Shown piece by piece: positions 12,415 to 23,518 of a DNA stretch of 64,000 bases (position 1 is the stretch's first letter; each line of letters starts with the position of its first letter). The notes under the pieces were generated by a model, which saw only the letters and a program-made list of their open reading frames with translations, made no database searches and was not told the origin of the DNA. The DNA lies in assembly GCA_930367215.1 (NCBI GenBank), contig OV884059.1:30371882-30435881 (forward strand), written 5' to 3'. The stretch comes from Pollenia angustigena (taxonomy: Eukaryota > Arthropoda > Insecta > Diptera > Polleniidae). The translations under genes were made by a program, and so were the position numbers.

Positions 12415-13538
12415 AAAAATATGGTTGGGCATGGTTACGGTAACAACACTATGTTTAATGTAACAATATATTGTTGTCGTACACAAATAATTGTTATTTT
12501 TATTTAATATCAACAATATTATAGTTACTGTAAACATATCAATGTTTATCGCAATTATGAATTTGAATATTGTTGACCGAAAAATAATTATTTTTCTAAC
12601 AACTTTATTATGATAACTTTCTAAACATATTATAATTCTCACAACCATATCATGATATTTAATAGCCATAACATGATAACTTTCAATACATTTATCATAT
12701 TATGTTAAATATGCAATCAAACTATTTTTACTCTAATCATATTATGTTAGCGCCATTTGTAAAATAATTTTGAAGAAGTTGTGTCGTTTTTTTTATTTGT
12801 GAGCGGTTAAACAATTAAAAGATAAAATTCCATAAAAAAAATAAGTTGGAAGAAATTAAAAAATTAAAATATTAGCGGAATTCATTCAAGTATTAGTGAT
12901 GTAATAGTGCAAATGCAAAATATCATAGTTTTTTTGTAAAATCCAACAACAAAACACGCAGAGATTTCGTTATACATATTTTATAAAAGTGCTACGATAT
13001 TTTATCAACATCTTAAAATCGAAAAAATGGACACACGCGGTTGCCCATGAAAACCACATATTTTTCATTTGCTCTTTTGCAAGCCTCATATTGAACTCCG
13101 CTATTTGATTAACATTAAAAAAAATTGTAAAAAGCCACAAAATAAAAAATCGATGCAAAAATATTTTAATTTATTTTGTATTTTTATGACAGCTATGAAA
13201 GGTGCTTTATCATAATATGATTGCTTCTAAATTTATTATGATTAACATGATGATAATATGATTACTTCTTAGCTTATAATGATTAACATGACAATAATAT
13301 GATTAATTTCTTAGCTTATTATGATTAACATGACAATAATTTGATTACTTCTTAACTTAGTATAATTAACAGAATAATAATATGATTTAGGGAAACATAT
13401 TATGATGACATATTACGAGTAGATTTAGTCATAATATGATTCAATAATAATCTTAATATGGTGACTACAATCATAATTCTTATCATAATATGTTGCTCTT
13501 AGAATATGTTTACCACAACCATGTTTTGTCTTTGCGTG
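12415..13538. mobile_element. Inverted-repeat element nested in the DINE-1-like element
   Basis: The ends match as CACGCAGAGAAAAAATATGG and the inverse of a right end whose outward reading is CACGCAAAGACAAAACATGG. The flanking CA on both sides (12413-12414 and 13539-13540) could be a 2-bp duplication, but the boundaries are ambiguous. The interior has many copies of CATAATATGATT in both orientations and no coding region with a signature. Superfamily is unknown. Confidence 0.6.
13210..13388. repeat. ~41-bp tandem repeat, about four copies
   Basis: The phrase ATAATATGATT begins at about 13,212, 13,253, 13,294, 13,336 (variant) and 13,376. It is separated by ACTTCTTAGCTTATAATG-like and ATTAACATGAC spacers. 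The block lies in the right half of the nested element. Confidence 0.7.
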
Positions 13539-13559
13539 CAAGAACCCAGAATATATATA

Positions 13560-14826
13560 CCCAGCAAAAACTTACATTGCAAAGTAATGAGTTAAAAAGC
13601 TAATATAACGACTTTTCACTACTTATACATTGGCATTTTAACTCATTATTTTAACACGGTGATGTCATTGGAGGCAAGTACTTACCACCCTCGCTTACAA
13701 ATAGGGAGTTAAATAAGTCATTACCACATTCGCTTACAAATAGGGACTTAAATAACTTATTACTCCGATGTCACCAAAATTACAACTTACATGTAATTAC
13801 TTTAAAAAAAATAGTTTTTTTATTATTTTTTTTTAATTATTTTTTTTTTTCTATTTTTCTTATATAATTTTTTTTCTATGTTTTCTTATTTTAATTTACT
13901 TTGTTTTATTTTTTATTTTTTTTTGTCTCTGGTGGGATTCGATCGCGCAACCTCGGTGCTGATAGACTAGCTCACTACCGTCTAGTCTACCGGGGCAGAA
14001 TAGTTTTTAGATAAAAAAACTATGTTTTTTACTTAATTAAGTGCGTAAATATGAGATTAAATTGTACTTAATAACAATAAAAACGTTGATTGAAAGTGGA
14101 TTGAAAGTTTTTGTTTCATTACTATAAGGACATTTTTATTGTCATAATGAAAATTTAAATTTATGAAAGCAGTTATTGAAATATGTTGCTTTTATAAAAA
14201 AAAATTTTTAATTCATAAAATTAATGGCATAGATCTAACATTAGATGTATGAAATTATTGAATCTTACATTTTTTAATTAACAATTAAACATTTTTTTAA
14301 GGAAACTATAATTTTGCATTAATTTATGAATATAGTTATGTTTGTATATTGTTTTTTTTATGTTCCCAATTAAAATTTTTTGTTTAACTTGGACAAACTT
14401 AAGTTTTCATATATCCAATGAAAATTATTAACGTAATTACGAAATCCAATGGAGCGATTTTAACGAAAATACTGCATTATAACTATGAAATTCCATTTAG
14501 ACAATGAAAATTTTCATTTACCCAAGGAAAATTTTTTTATGAAAATGATTCATTAAATATATGAAGCATTTTTCTTTCAGTGTAATAAAAAAAAAAAAAA
14601 CAAATTGTAAGAATAAATATTTAAAACCAATTTGTATTAGATTTGAAAAAAATTAAACCGTAGATGCATTTTATTATGAATGAATTATAAATTTAGTTAA
14701 TCAACTCATACACAAGTACTTAGGTATCAGATTATATGTCAGCCATCTGTAACGCAGATGATATGAAGTAGCCATTGAAAAGTAAGTGGTTCAGTAATGG
14801 CAAGTCATTCCCAAGTTTTTGCTGGG
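13560..14826. mobile_element. Nested TA-flanked element with CCCAGCAAAAACTT termini
   Basis: The left end is CCCAGCAAAAACTT and the right end is its exact inverse. Both are flanked by TA (13558-13559 and 14827-14828). Excising the element rejoins the DINE-1-like sequence properly, which proves insertion. The TA duplication suggests the Tc1/mariner group but no transposase is present. Near the left end, CTTACAAATAGGGA(C/G)TTAAATAA is repeated twice (about 13,690-13,755). A tRNA-like stretch lies inside at 13,930-13,996. Confidence 0.75.
13930..13996 (-). other. tRNA-like sequence (pseudo-tRNA or SINE head)
   Basis: On the reverse strand this reads GCCCCGGTAGACTAGACGG, then GATAGACTAGCTC complement sequence, then GCGATCGAATCCCACC. 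The last part resembles an RNA polymerase III B box (GGTTCGAATCC). I could not fold a proper cloverleaf, so it is not called as a functional tRNA. Confidence 0.35.
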
Positions 14827-14921
14827 TACTTCATGGGGTCTGAGATGAATAATAAAAAAGTTTCACACGGAATGACAAACTAAGTATACCCTCTTCACAA
14901 CTAATTGTGGTGGAGGGTATA

Positions 14922-15840
14922 AAAATATATAGAAAAAAACACTACACAAAAATTTTATATAAACATTCTGAAAATATTGCTGACAAATTTGTCATACTGT
15001 GTTTTTTCATTTAAAAATTGTTTGCAAAAAAAATTTTTAATTAATTTTGTTAAACACTTCTCTAGCGTGAATAGAAAGAAAGCAAAAATATACTTTTTTT
15101 TTTAAAGAACACTCATAGAAAAATTCATCTTCATATTGATGATGCCTTAACATCACAATAGTGACATCAATGATAAAATGATATTACAAATGGCATCAAT
15201 GAGGCAAAAAGTGACATCAATCCAATGATTAGCGTCATCAAAAATTTCGTCATATTTGAAGCGTCATCTATGCTATGACTACGCTGACATCAATTCTGTG
15301 CCATTTTTGTGTATTATTAACATTATTTGCATAATTTTGAAAGTAAAATAAGAAGAAAAAATTCCCATATTGTATTTGTTTAAATTATTTAGCTAAATAC
15401 ATCAAATTTTCAAAGTAGAATGATGACGAAAACCATATCGGTCATGCTAATGGTGTTTTATAATTGAGAGTTCTTCTGTTAAAATAAGGGGCCGAATACA
15501 ACAAAAGTTAAACAAATATGTGTTCTCTCACATTGACTTAACTCAATCCCGATGAAATTAATGAAAAACTGTCCCAATGAGTGCTTTCTCTCTTATTCAG
15601 CTGACTCCGATTCTTAATTTCTGTTATGCCGATGTGCCATCCCATTGATCACACAATTTCACCTGATAACAATTTGGCCCAGTGATGTGAGTGTTAAACG
15701 GCAAACCCCTCTGAAAAGATTGAGTCATTGCAATCGAAACATGTAAGTGTAACCTGTCCGTGAAAGCCTGGCTTCGATTCTCAGTTCAGTCAAGAATGAA
15801 GTATTATCAATAAATTTTAATTAATTACATGTTGTTAAAT
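14922..15840. other. Non-coding stretch with GACATCAAT cluster and a retroelement-tail-like segment
   Basis: From 15,125 to 15,300 the words GACATCAAT, GGCATCAAT and GTCATC recur about ten times. From 15,690 to 15,830 there is a short hairpin (GATTGA...CAATC), then GAAACATGTAAGT, then GGCTTCGATTCTCAG and an AATAAA-like end. The same order occurs at about 34,930-35,020. It resembles the 3' tail of a non-LTR or Penelope-type retroelement. No gene was seen. Confidence 0.4.
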
Positions 15841-17032
15841 TCCTTTCGGTCAAATGTTCCTCTTTTTAATTTAACAAAAAAAACTTGTCGAAAAGTCTTC
15901 ATCCAAAAAATTTTGGTATATATGTATGTAAATTGATGTACAAAAAACTAGCGAACTGATTTTTTCTTTTTATAGTCAAATAATTATCTATTAACCAAAA
16001 CTTGTCGAAATATTTTTTTATACCTTTATTACAGAAATTTGTTAAAGGAAAAAACTGATTATAAAGTTAAATTTTTTTACACAAGTCTGTTTGTCTTTGT
16101 TAACGAAAACTTGTTACAATGATTTTATTTAAAAGTAAATCGAACGATTTCTTCTCACAAAAAACTAGTCGAAGAAATTATTTTTTATTTAACAAGCACC
16201 TTAAAAACATTTTAAACTTCTCAATAAGATTAAAAAAACTCGATAGAAGAAACGTCTTTATATATAGGAAACTCGTCGAATATTTATATTTATCTAATTC
16301 AAAACCCGTCATGTCATTTAAAGAAAATTGATCAAAAAGTGATCGTGAAGTATTTTTTTAAATGTTCGTATTTTTCATTCAACAAAAGAACTCGTTAATT
16401 TAACAAATAAAAAAAATAAAAAACTCGTCGAAAAGTCTTTGTCCAAAAAATGTTGGTATATATGATTGTTATTTATTCCATAAAAAAACTAGCAAAAGGA
16501 TTTTTTAATAACAAACTAGTCGAATATTTGTCTATTACCTAAACTTGTCTAAATATTTTTTTATTCCTTTATTACATCAATTTTTTAAGAAAAAAACTGC
16601 TTAAAAAGTTTAACTTTTTTACACAAATCAATTTGCCTTTTTTAACGAACACTTGTTTCAATGATTTTATTTAATAGTAAAGCGAACGATTTTTTTTCCA
16701 CAAAAAACTAGTCGAAAACATTATTATGCATATAAAGAGCACAATAGAAACAGTTGAAACTTAATTACACTTCTCAATAAGATTAAAAAAACTTGATAAA
16801 AGAGTCTTAATATATAAGACTAGTCGAATATTTATTAAATTAAAAAAATTGATCGTGAAGATTTTTTAAAAAAGCCAAATATACGTGTTTTTAATATAAG
16901 AAAAATAAAACAAAAAAACTCGTCGAAAAGTCTTTATCAAAAAAATTTTTGTATATATGATTGTTATTTCTTTCATGAAAAACAAGCGAAAGGATTTTTT
17001 CTTTTTATAGTAAACTAGTCGAATAACTGCCT
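15841..17032. repeat. Satellite block B, left part (~500-bp unit, GTCGAA motif)
   Basis: The landmark CTNGTCGAAAAGTCTT occurs at 15,884, 16,424 and 16,919 and then at 31,880 beyond the BEL insertion. With the BEL element and one target duplication removed the spacings are 540, 495 and 502 bp, so this is a tandem repeat of about 500 bp. Each unit contains several ACT-N-GTCGAA motifs plus conserved phrases such as ACACAAATCTGTTTG and GATTTTATTT. The reading frames inside are incidental. Confidence 0.8.
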
Positions 17033-17552
17033 TGTTAAGTTACTTAAACTTAATTGTTAATGTGAACTTAATTTTGTTCGTCACTGTATTGAAATCAAAA
17101 CTACAACGCATGCATTATTTTAGTTAAGTTAATTGAACTTTATTGTTTACAATTAAATTATGTCAATTGAAATCAAAACTACAACGCATGCATTATTTTA
17201 GTTAAGTTAATTGAACTTTATTGTTTACAATTAAATTATGTCAATTAAAATCAAAACTACAAGCCATGCATTATTTTTAGTTACCACTTAATATGCATTT
17301 TTTATTTAGGTCAATTCATGTTAATTTTAAATTTATTAATTATGTTATTATTTTAATTTTGTATAAAAAGATGACCAATTTTACAAATAAATTTGTATTG
17401 ATTTACAGTCTTCATACACAAAACGTCATTTCTTCATTTCTTACAAACAGTCTTTCAGTTACAAGTACTAGAAAGACAAAAAAGGGAAAATAAAATAGTG
17501 TTAATTCTGACGAAACGTTTGAATTAAATCACACTAGAATCCTAATTGTTCA
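17033..17552 (+). repeat. 5' LTR (520 bp)
   Basis: It starts TGTTAAGTTACTTAAAC and ends AATTGTTCA, which fits TG...CA ends. It contains two copies plus a partial of a 78-bp tandem repeat beginning ATTGAAATCAAAACTACAAC, whereas the 3' LTR has three copies plus a partial. Outside that repeat I noticed one substitution (GTCACTG versus GTCAATG) between the LTRs. Confidence 0.92.
17362..17368 (+). promoter_or_regulatory. Candidate TATA box in the 5' LTR
   Basis: TATAAAA lies about 190 bp before the LTR end and is conserved in the 3' LTR at 31,296. It is the likely promoter core of the retrotransposon. No transcript evidence is available. Confidence 0.45.
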
Positions 17553-17553
17553 T

Positions 17554-17571
17554 TGGTGACCCCGACGTGAT
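17554..17571 (+). promoter_or_regulatory. Primer-binding site for tRNA-Trp
   Basis: TGGTGACCCCGACGTGAT lies one base after the LTR. It is complementary over 18 bases to the 3' end of eukaryotic tRNA-Trp including CCA, and it is the same primer site used by avian alpharetroviruses. It primes minus-strand DNA synthesis. Confidence 0.85.
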
Positions 17572-17628
17572 AGTGTAAGAAGGCACAATCAATATTTCAT
17601 TAACAAGGTTCGAGTAGGCGAACTAGCA

Positions 17629-20600
17629 TTGACAAAAAACCAAGCCGCCTGTACTTCCGCATTTTGTCCCATCGTCAGTTTCAACAGCATGTCCTCAATG
17701 GAAGCATTGATAAGCCTACAGAGCATCTTAGGCGAGAACATCCAGCAGATCATCCGTAACTTCAAAAAGGACTCTGCGGAGAGGAAAGTTAAGAGTTCCT
17801 ATTTTGAAGAACGCATACGTCGTCTCTCAGACAAGTGGTCCGAATTCAATGAGACCGACGAAAAATTGCGTATACTTGTTGAAGATCAGTCTGAAGTAGA
17901 CTACTTCAAAACTAACTACTTTGAGCAGATACGATCATTGGCTGAAGAATACAGCGAGCTGTTCCAATCTGAGTTGACCCGCTTGAAAAAAGAAGAGCTT
18001 AAGATCAAGCAAACAACTTTACAAGCAACTCACCGTGAGAACAGTGATCAAGAAAAAGGGTCTAGCATCAGGCATCATGGGACAAAGGAGGTGCCATCAC
18101 ATAATTTGATTGGAAAATTTACCGCTCGTTTGTCAGCACTACAGAGGTTCTTAACGGGAATGTCAGAACTGGAGATTGATGAGTCTCAGCAGTTTTACAA
18201 CATAAGGATTGATACCATTAACAAATTATGGAATCAAATTGAAGATTTATATGATCAAGTATGGGATCAATGTCCAAACCCTTTAGATAATGGTCTGAAT
18301 CAAGAGGATTATGAAAATCTAAGAGGAATGGTAATTGACGGTTTGACGAAGTTACAAGTGATGTCAAACCAACCATCAAGGACTAACTCGGCAGGTCAAC
18401 AGACATTAATGGCAACATCACTGCCTCTGCCGAAAATCTCAATTCCCAAGTTCGATGGGGACTACGCAAAATGGACGCAATTTTATGACATGTTTCTCCA
18501 TATGGTGCATCAACAACCGATACCTGATATCCAAAAGATGTGGTATCTTAAAACCAATCTTACAGGGGAAGCCGAAAAATTTGTGAGCCACCTATCAACA
18601 ACCGAAGGCAACTATGAGTCAGCATGGACTATGTTAAAAGATCGATACAACAACAAACGCATTCTTGTTACAACATTGGTCGAGAAAATTATTAGTCAGC
18701 CATCATGCACCTCAAACGCTGCCACTATTAAGAAATTACACGATACAACTCGAGAGTGTCTTTTAGCACTGAACAACATTGGAGTTGAGACAAAAGGCTG
18801 GAACCCTCTCCTTTTCCAAATCTTGATAAAAAAACTAGACCGAAGCTTGCATATGAGGTTCGAACAGTCTTTAAGCCAACCAAAGGAGTTACCATCAGTT
18901 GAAGACCTGTTATCGTTCCTGGAATTCCAGTTCCAAACTATCGAGTCCATCACTAACCGAGAGAAATCAGTACATACTCCAAATAAAACAGCAGCTACTG
19001 TGGTCAAAGGAACCCCCAAGTGTAACTGCTGCAATAATGGAAATCATGCTTTATATCGCTGCGAAAAGTTTTTAAGTTTGCCAGAGATAGAAAGGCTAAA
19101 ATTTGTACAATCACAAAAACTGTGTTTCAATTGCTTCAAAGGCGAACACTCCTCAAAAGACTGTCCATCAAGTTCATGCAAAAAGTGCAACAAAAAACAC
19201 AATACATTATTACACATTGAATCAAAATTTAATCCACATATCAAGCAGACTACCAATGCTGGCCCAAACATTGACCTAAAACCGAACACGTCCAACGCCA
19301 CGGTAACATCTGCAGCTGCAGATACTTCATCGTCAATGAAGGACTATGTGATACTTGCAACCGCAAGAGTAAAAATAACAGCATCTAATGGAAATTCAGC
19401 AGAATTCCGAGCAGTTCTCGATTCTGGGTCGCAGGTCAACCTTCTCTCTGAGCAAGTGATAAGAAGGCTAGGTGTTTCAACTTCAACAGCATCATTATGT
19501 ATTGACGGTGTCGGAAACGGAAAGAAGCGAGTTACAAGGAGAATAAACGTGAAGTTACAATCAAGAAACAATAGGTTTGAAACCAATTTAGAGGCATTTG
19601 TCATCCCAACAATCATTCCTCCTCAACCAAGTCAGCACATTAATATTTCTAAATGGCAAATTCCGAACTTAGAGTTAGCCGACCCACATTTCAACCAGCC
19701 AGGAAGGGTAGACATCCTGTTGGGTGCCGAATATTATTTTAACCTAATACAACAGGAAAAGATAAAGTTGGCAAGCAACCTCCCAACCCTGTTGAATACA
19801 TCACTTGGATGGATTATAAGCGGAAAAATCTCTTCATGTCAAGTTACTAATGACGCTGCAACTTGTGCGGTTCTTACCAATAATTCAGAAAAGTTTAACG
19901 ACGAGTTACTAAACGACGTCATTGAGCAGCTGTGGAGAATGGAAGACGATGGATCAAATGAGAAAGGACTGTCACAAGACGAACAACAATGTGAATCGCT
20001 ATTTGTTCAAAATACAAAAACAAACGATGAAGGACGCTTTGTCGTCAAGTTACCTTTCCGTGAAAATCCTTCTGCACTGGGTGATTCCAAGGCGACAGCT
20101 TACAAAAGATTCCTTAGTCTTGAACGACGATTACTGAAAGATCCATTAACCAGAAATCAGTACGTCAGTTTTATGAACGAATATGAACAAATGGGACACA
20201 TGTCTGAAATCGACATCAATTCAATACCAACACCCAACCATTTCATTCCACATCATTGCGTTTTAAAACCAGATAGCACAACTACTAAACTTCGTGTTGT
20301 TTTTGACGCTTCTGCCAAAACGTCGTCTGGATATTCACTTAATGACTTGCTTTACACTGGCCCAATCGTTCAAAGTGATCTATTTTCGATACTCATCCGT
20401 TTCCGCTTACCAAGATTTGTTTTCTCTACAGACGTTGAAAAAATGTACCGACAAATTTTAGTACATCAAGATGACAGGAGATACCAGCTTATTCTATGGA
20501 GAAATGACCCTTCCGCACCAATAAAATATTATCAGCTCAACACTGTCACATACGGGACGCGATCTGCTCCATATTTGGCGACAAAATGTCTCCAACAGAT

Positions 20601-20763
20601 TGCACTCAATAATGAAACTGATTTCCCATTAAGTGCTCAAATGTTAAGGGATAATTTCTATGTAGACGATGGTCTTGGAGGATCAAACAGCTTATCTACC
20701 GCAATCGAAACACAACAACAACTAGCTTACATATTGAAAAAAACATGGTTTCAATTGCCGTAA
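17629..20763 (+). CDS. BEL/Pao gag-protease-reverse transcriptase (truncated by frameshift)
   Basis: The frame encodes 1,044 residues. The first Met is at 17,629; a second candidate, MSSMEALISL, starts at residue 21 and the true start is uncertain. Domain order follows BEL/Pao polyproteins. A DUF1759-type gag core starts around residue 267 (PKFDGDYAKWTQF). Cysteine-histidine knuckles lie around 464-530 (CNCCNNGNHALYRC, CFNCFKGEHSSKDC, CKKCNKKH). The aspartic protease has LDSGSQVNLLSE near 596. RT begins near 886 (LRVVFDASAKT) with FSTDVEKMYRQI and the catalytic YVDD box near 1011. The frame ends at LPSTOP at 20,763 although RT homology continues one frame over, so a single-base slip lies between about 20,735 and 20,763. 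The product would capture RNA, mature the polyprotein and start reverse transcription in cytoplasmic particles. Confidence 0.92.
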   Translation: MTKNQAACTSAFCPIVSFNSMSSMEALISLQSILGENIQQIIRNFKKDSAERKVKSSYFEERIRRLSDKWSEFNETDEKLRILVEDQSEVDYFKTNYFEQIRSLAEEYSELFQSELTRLKKEELKIKQTTLQATHRENSDQEKGSSIRHHGTKEVPSHNLIGKFTARLSALQRFLTGMSELEIDESQQFYNIRIDTINKLWNQIEDLYDQVWDQCPNPLDNGLNQEDYENLRGMVIDGLTKLQVMSNQPSRTNSAGQQTLMATSLPLPKISIPKFDGDYAKWTQFYDMFLHMVHQQPIPDIQKMWYLKTNLTGEAEKFVSHLSTTEGNYESAWTMLKDRYNNKRILVTTLVEKIISQPSCTSNAATIKKLHDTTRECLLALNNIGVETKGWNPLLFQILIKKLDRSLHMRFEQSLSQPKELPSVEDLLSFLEFQFQTIESITNREKSVHTPNKTAATVVKGTPKCNCCNNGNHALYRCEKFLSLPEIERLKFVQSQKLCFNCFKGEHSSKDCPSSSCKKCNKKHNTLLHIESKFNPHIKQTTNAGPNIDLKPNTSNATVTSAAADTSSSMKDYVILATARVKITASNGNSAEFRAVLDSGSQVNLLSEQVIRRLGVSTSTASLCIDGVGNGKKRVTRRINVKLQSRNNRFETNLEAFVIPTIIPPQPSQHINISKWQIPNLELADPHFNQPGRVDILLGAEYYFNLIQQEKIKLASNLPTLLNTSLGWIISGKISSCQVTNDAATCAVLTNNSEKFNDELLNDVIEQLWRMEDDGSNEKGLSQDEQQCESLFVQNTKTNDEGRFVVKLPFRENPSALGDSKATAYKRFLSLERRLLKDPLTRNQYVSFMNEYEQMGHMSEIDINSIPTPNHFIPHHCVLKPDSTTTKLRVVFDASAKTSSGYSLNDLLYTGPIVQSDLFSILIRFRLPRFVFSTDVEKMYRQILVHQDDRRYQLILWRNDPSAPIKYYQLNTVTYGTRSAPYLATKCLQQIALNNETDFPLSAQMLRDNFYVDDGLGGSNSLSTAIETQQQLAYILKKTWFQLP

Positions 20764-21017
20764 ATGGAGTGCGAATCACAAACAACTTCTTCAAAACATT
20801 CCACAAGATGATCGGGAAGTGAATCTTGATTTTAATAGTACACAGAAGGAGACTATTAAAACTCTGGGTCTAATATGGCTGCCTAAAGCTGACCATCTTT
20901 GTGTGAAGGTGAAGGTAGAACCTGTTGATACAATTACTAAACGTACAGTAAGTTCTGACTTGGCAAACCTGTTCGATCCGCTTGGACTCTTAACGCCAAT
21001 TATAGTTAAGGCAAAGA
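20736..21017 (+). pseudogene. BEL/Pao RT C-terminal continuation, out of frame and interrupted
   Basis: After the frameshift the pol reading continues as RKWSANHKQLLQNIPQDDRE, then LDFNSTQKETIKTLGLIWLP, then DLANLFDPLGLLTPIIVKAK. LFDPLGLL-P is the conserved linker at the end of BEL/Pao RT. The palindromic repeat array begins right after VKAK, and the reading resumes at 26,731 (IFIQHLWQ). The segment is therefore one exon-like piece of a single broken pol gene. Confidence 0.88.
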
Positions 21018-23514
21018 GTAATTTCAATTTTTGGGAATAAAAAATTTTAATTTCAAAAGATTTTGTTATTTGTGCTTAATTCCCAGTTTTTATTCTTGAT
21101 AAAAACACTTGAAATTTATTGTTGATGGGATAAGCTATTCCTATGCATTTCACTGGTTGCTTAGGCCAGATCATCAGGAAACTTCATCCATAAAGATTTT
21201 AGACAAACTAAAGATATTAAACCAAATAAAACTGTTAAACGTATAAGACTTATAGCAACAGTTTTACTTGTAACAATATCAAAGCTTGAACAAAATACAT
21301 CAACAATAAAAAAGTGGGTTTATCTCGTCTTACACTCCCCACTACAATTAGTTGAAATTCTCTCAACATTAATTGTAGTTGTAAGTAGGTTAAGAAAAAC
21401 AAAATAAAAAACAAACAACAACTTACAAAAGATGTTGTCAATTAAGTGTTTTTTTAGGCCGTGCACTTGCCTGTTTATTATCAAAAAATAATTTCAATTT
21501 TTGGGAATAAAAAATTTTAATTTCAAAAGATTTTGTTATTTGTGCTTAATTCCCAGTTTTTATTCTTGATAAAAACACTTGAAATTTATTGTTGATGGGA
21601 TAAGCTATTCCTATGCATTTCACTGGTTGCTTAGGCCAGATCATCAGGAAACTTCATCCATAAAGATTTTAGACAAACTAAAGATATTAAACCAAATAAA
21701 ACTGTTAAACGTATAAGACTTATAGCAACAGTTTTACTTGTAACAATATCAAAGCTTGAACAAAATACATCAACAATAAAAAAGTGGGTTTATCTCGTCT
21801 TACACTCCCCACTACAATTAGTTGAAATTCTCTCAACATTAATTGTAGTTGTAAGTAGGTTAAGAAAAACAAAATAAAAAACAAACAACAACTTACAAAA
21901 GATGTTGTCAATTAAGTGTTTTTTTAGGCCGTGCACTTGCCTGTTTATTATCAAAAAGTAATTTCAATTTTTGGGAATAAAAAATTTTAATTTCAAAAGA
22001 TTTTGTTATTTGTGCTTAATTCCCAGTTTTTATTCTTGATAAAAACACTTGAAATTTATTGTTGATGGGATAAGCTATTCCTATGCATTTCACTGGTTGC
22101 TTAGGCCAGATCATCAGGAAACTTCATCCATAAAGATTTTAGACAAACTAAAGATATTAAACCAAATAAAACTGTTAAACGTATAAGACTTATAGCAACA
22201 GTTTTACTTGTAACAATATCAAAGCTTGAACAAAATACATCAACAATAAAAAAGTGGGTTTATCTCGTCTTACACTCCCCACTACAATTAGTTGAAATTC
22301 TCTCAACATTAATTGTAGTTGTAAGTAGGTTAAGAAAAACAAAATAAAAAACAAACAACAACTTACAAAAGATGTTGTCAATTAAGTGTTTTTTTAGGCC
22401 GTGCACTTGCCTGTTTATTATCAAAAAGTAATTTCAATTTTTGGGAATAAAAAATTTTAATTTCAAAAGATTTTGTTATTTGTGCTTAATTCCCAGTTTT
22501 TATTCTTGATAAAAACACTTGAAATTTATTGTTGATGGGATAAGCTATTCCTATGCATTTCACTGGTTGCTTAGGCCAGATCATCAGGAAACTTCATCCA
22601 TAAAGATTTTAGACAAACTAAAGATATTAAACCAAATAAAACTGTTAAACGTATAAGACTTATAGCAACAGTTTTACTTGTAACAATATCAAAGCTTGAA
22701 CAAAATACATCAACAATAAAAAAGTGGGTTTATCTCGTCTTACACTCCCCACTACAATTAGTTGAAATTCTCTCAACATTAATTGTAGTTGTAAGTAGGT
22801 TAAGAAAAACAAAATAAAAAACAAACAACAACTTACAAAAGATGTTGTCAATTAAGTGTTTTTTTAGGCCGTGCACTTGCCTGTTTATTATCAAAAAGTA
22901 ATTTCAATTTTTGGGAATAAAAAATTTTAATTTCAAAAGATTTTGTTATTTGTGCTTAATTCCCAGTTTTTATTCTTGATAAAAACACTTGAAATTTATT
23001 GTTGATGGGATAAGCTATTCCTATGCATTTCACTGGTTGCTTAGGCCAGATCATCAGGAAACTTCATCCATAAAGATTTTAGACAAACTAAAGATATTAA
23101 ACCAAATAAAACTGTTAAACGTATAAGACTTATAGCAACAGTTTTACTTGTAACAATATCAAAGCTTGAACAAAATACATCAACAATAAAAAAGTGGGTT
23201 TATCTCGTCTTACACTCCCCACTACAATTAGTTGAAATTCTCTCAACATTAATTGTAGTTGTAAGTAGGTTAAGAAAAACAAAATAAAAAACAAACAACA
23301 ACTTACAAAAGATGTTGTCAATTAAGTGTTTTTTTAGGCCGTGCACTTGCCTGTTTATTATCAAAAAGTAATTTCAATTTTTGGGAATAAAAAATTTTAA
23401 TTTCAAAAGATTTTGTTATTTGTGCTTAATTCCCAGTTTTTATTCTTGATAAAAACACTTGAAATTTATTGTTGATGGGATAAGCTATTCCTATGCATTT
23501 CACTGGTTGCTTAG
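21018..23514. repeat. Left arm of palindromic 470-bp tandem array (5.3 units)
   Basis: Units begin with ATTTCAATTTTTGGGAAT at 21,021, 21,491, 21,961, 22,431, 22,901 and 23,371, exactly 470 bp apart. They are almost identical; one difference is AAAATAATTTC versus AAAGTAATTTC at the first junction. The arm stops inside a unit at TGGTTGCTTAG. A 63-residue frame on the minus strand recurs in each unit only because the units are copies. Confidence 0.95.
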
Positions 23515-23518
23515 TTAG

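Larger units (their letters stand above)
11298..14921 (-). mobile_element. DINE-1-like (Helentron) element, reverse orientation, with two nested insertions
   Basis: Read on the reverse strand the element starts TATACCCTCCACCAC at 14,921 and ends with a TTCGGC...GCCGAA hairpin followed by TAACTTGTTTT near 11,300. The start, the GACCCCATGAAGTATATATA block, and the 3' hairpin with a T-rich end match DINE-1/INE-1-type Helentrons of flies and the forward copy at 44,473. Two transposons interrupt it at 12,415-13,538 and 13,560-14,826. Removing the second restores the expected ATGAAGTATATATATTCTGG sequence. No Rep/helicase coding is present, as expected for non-autonomous members. Confidence 0.75.
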
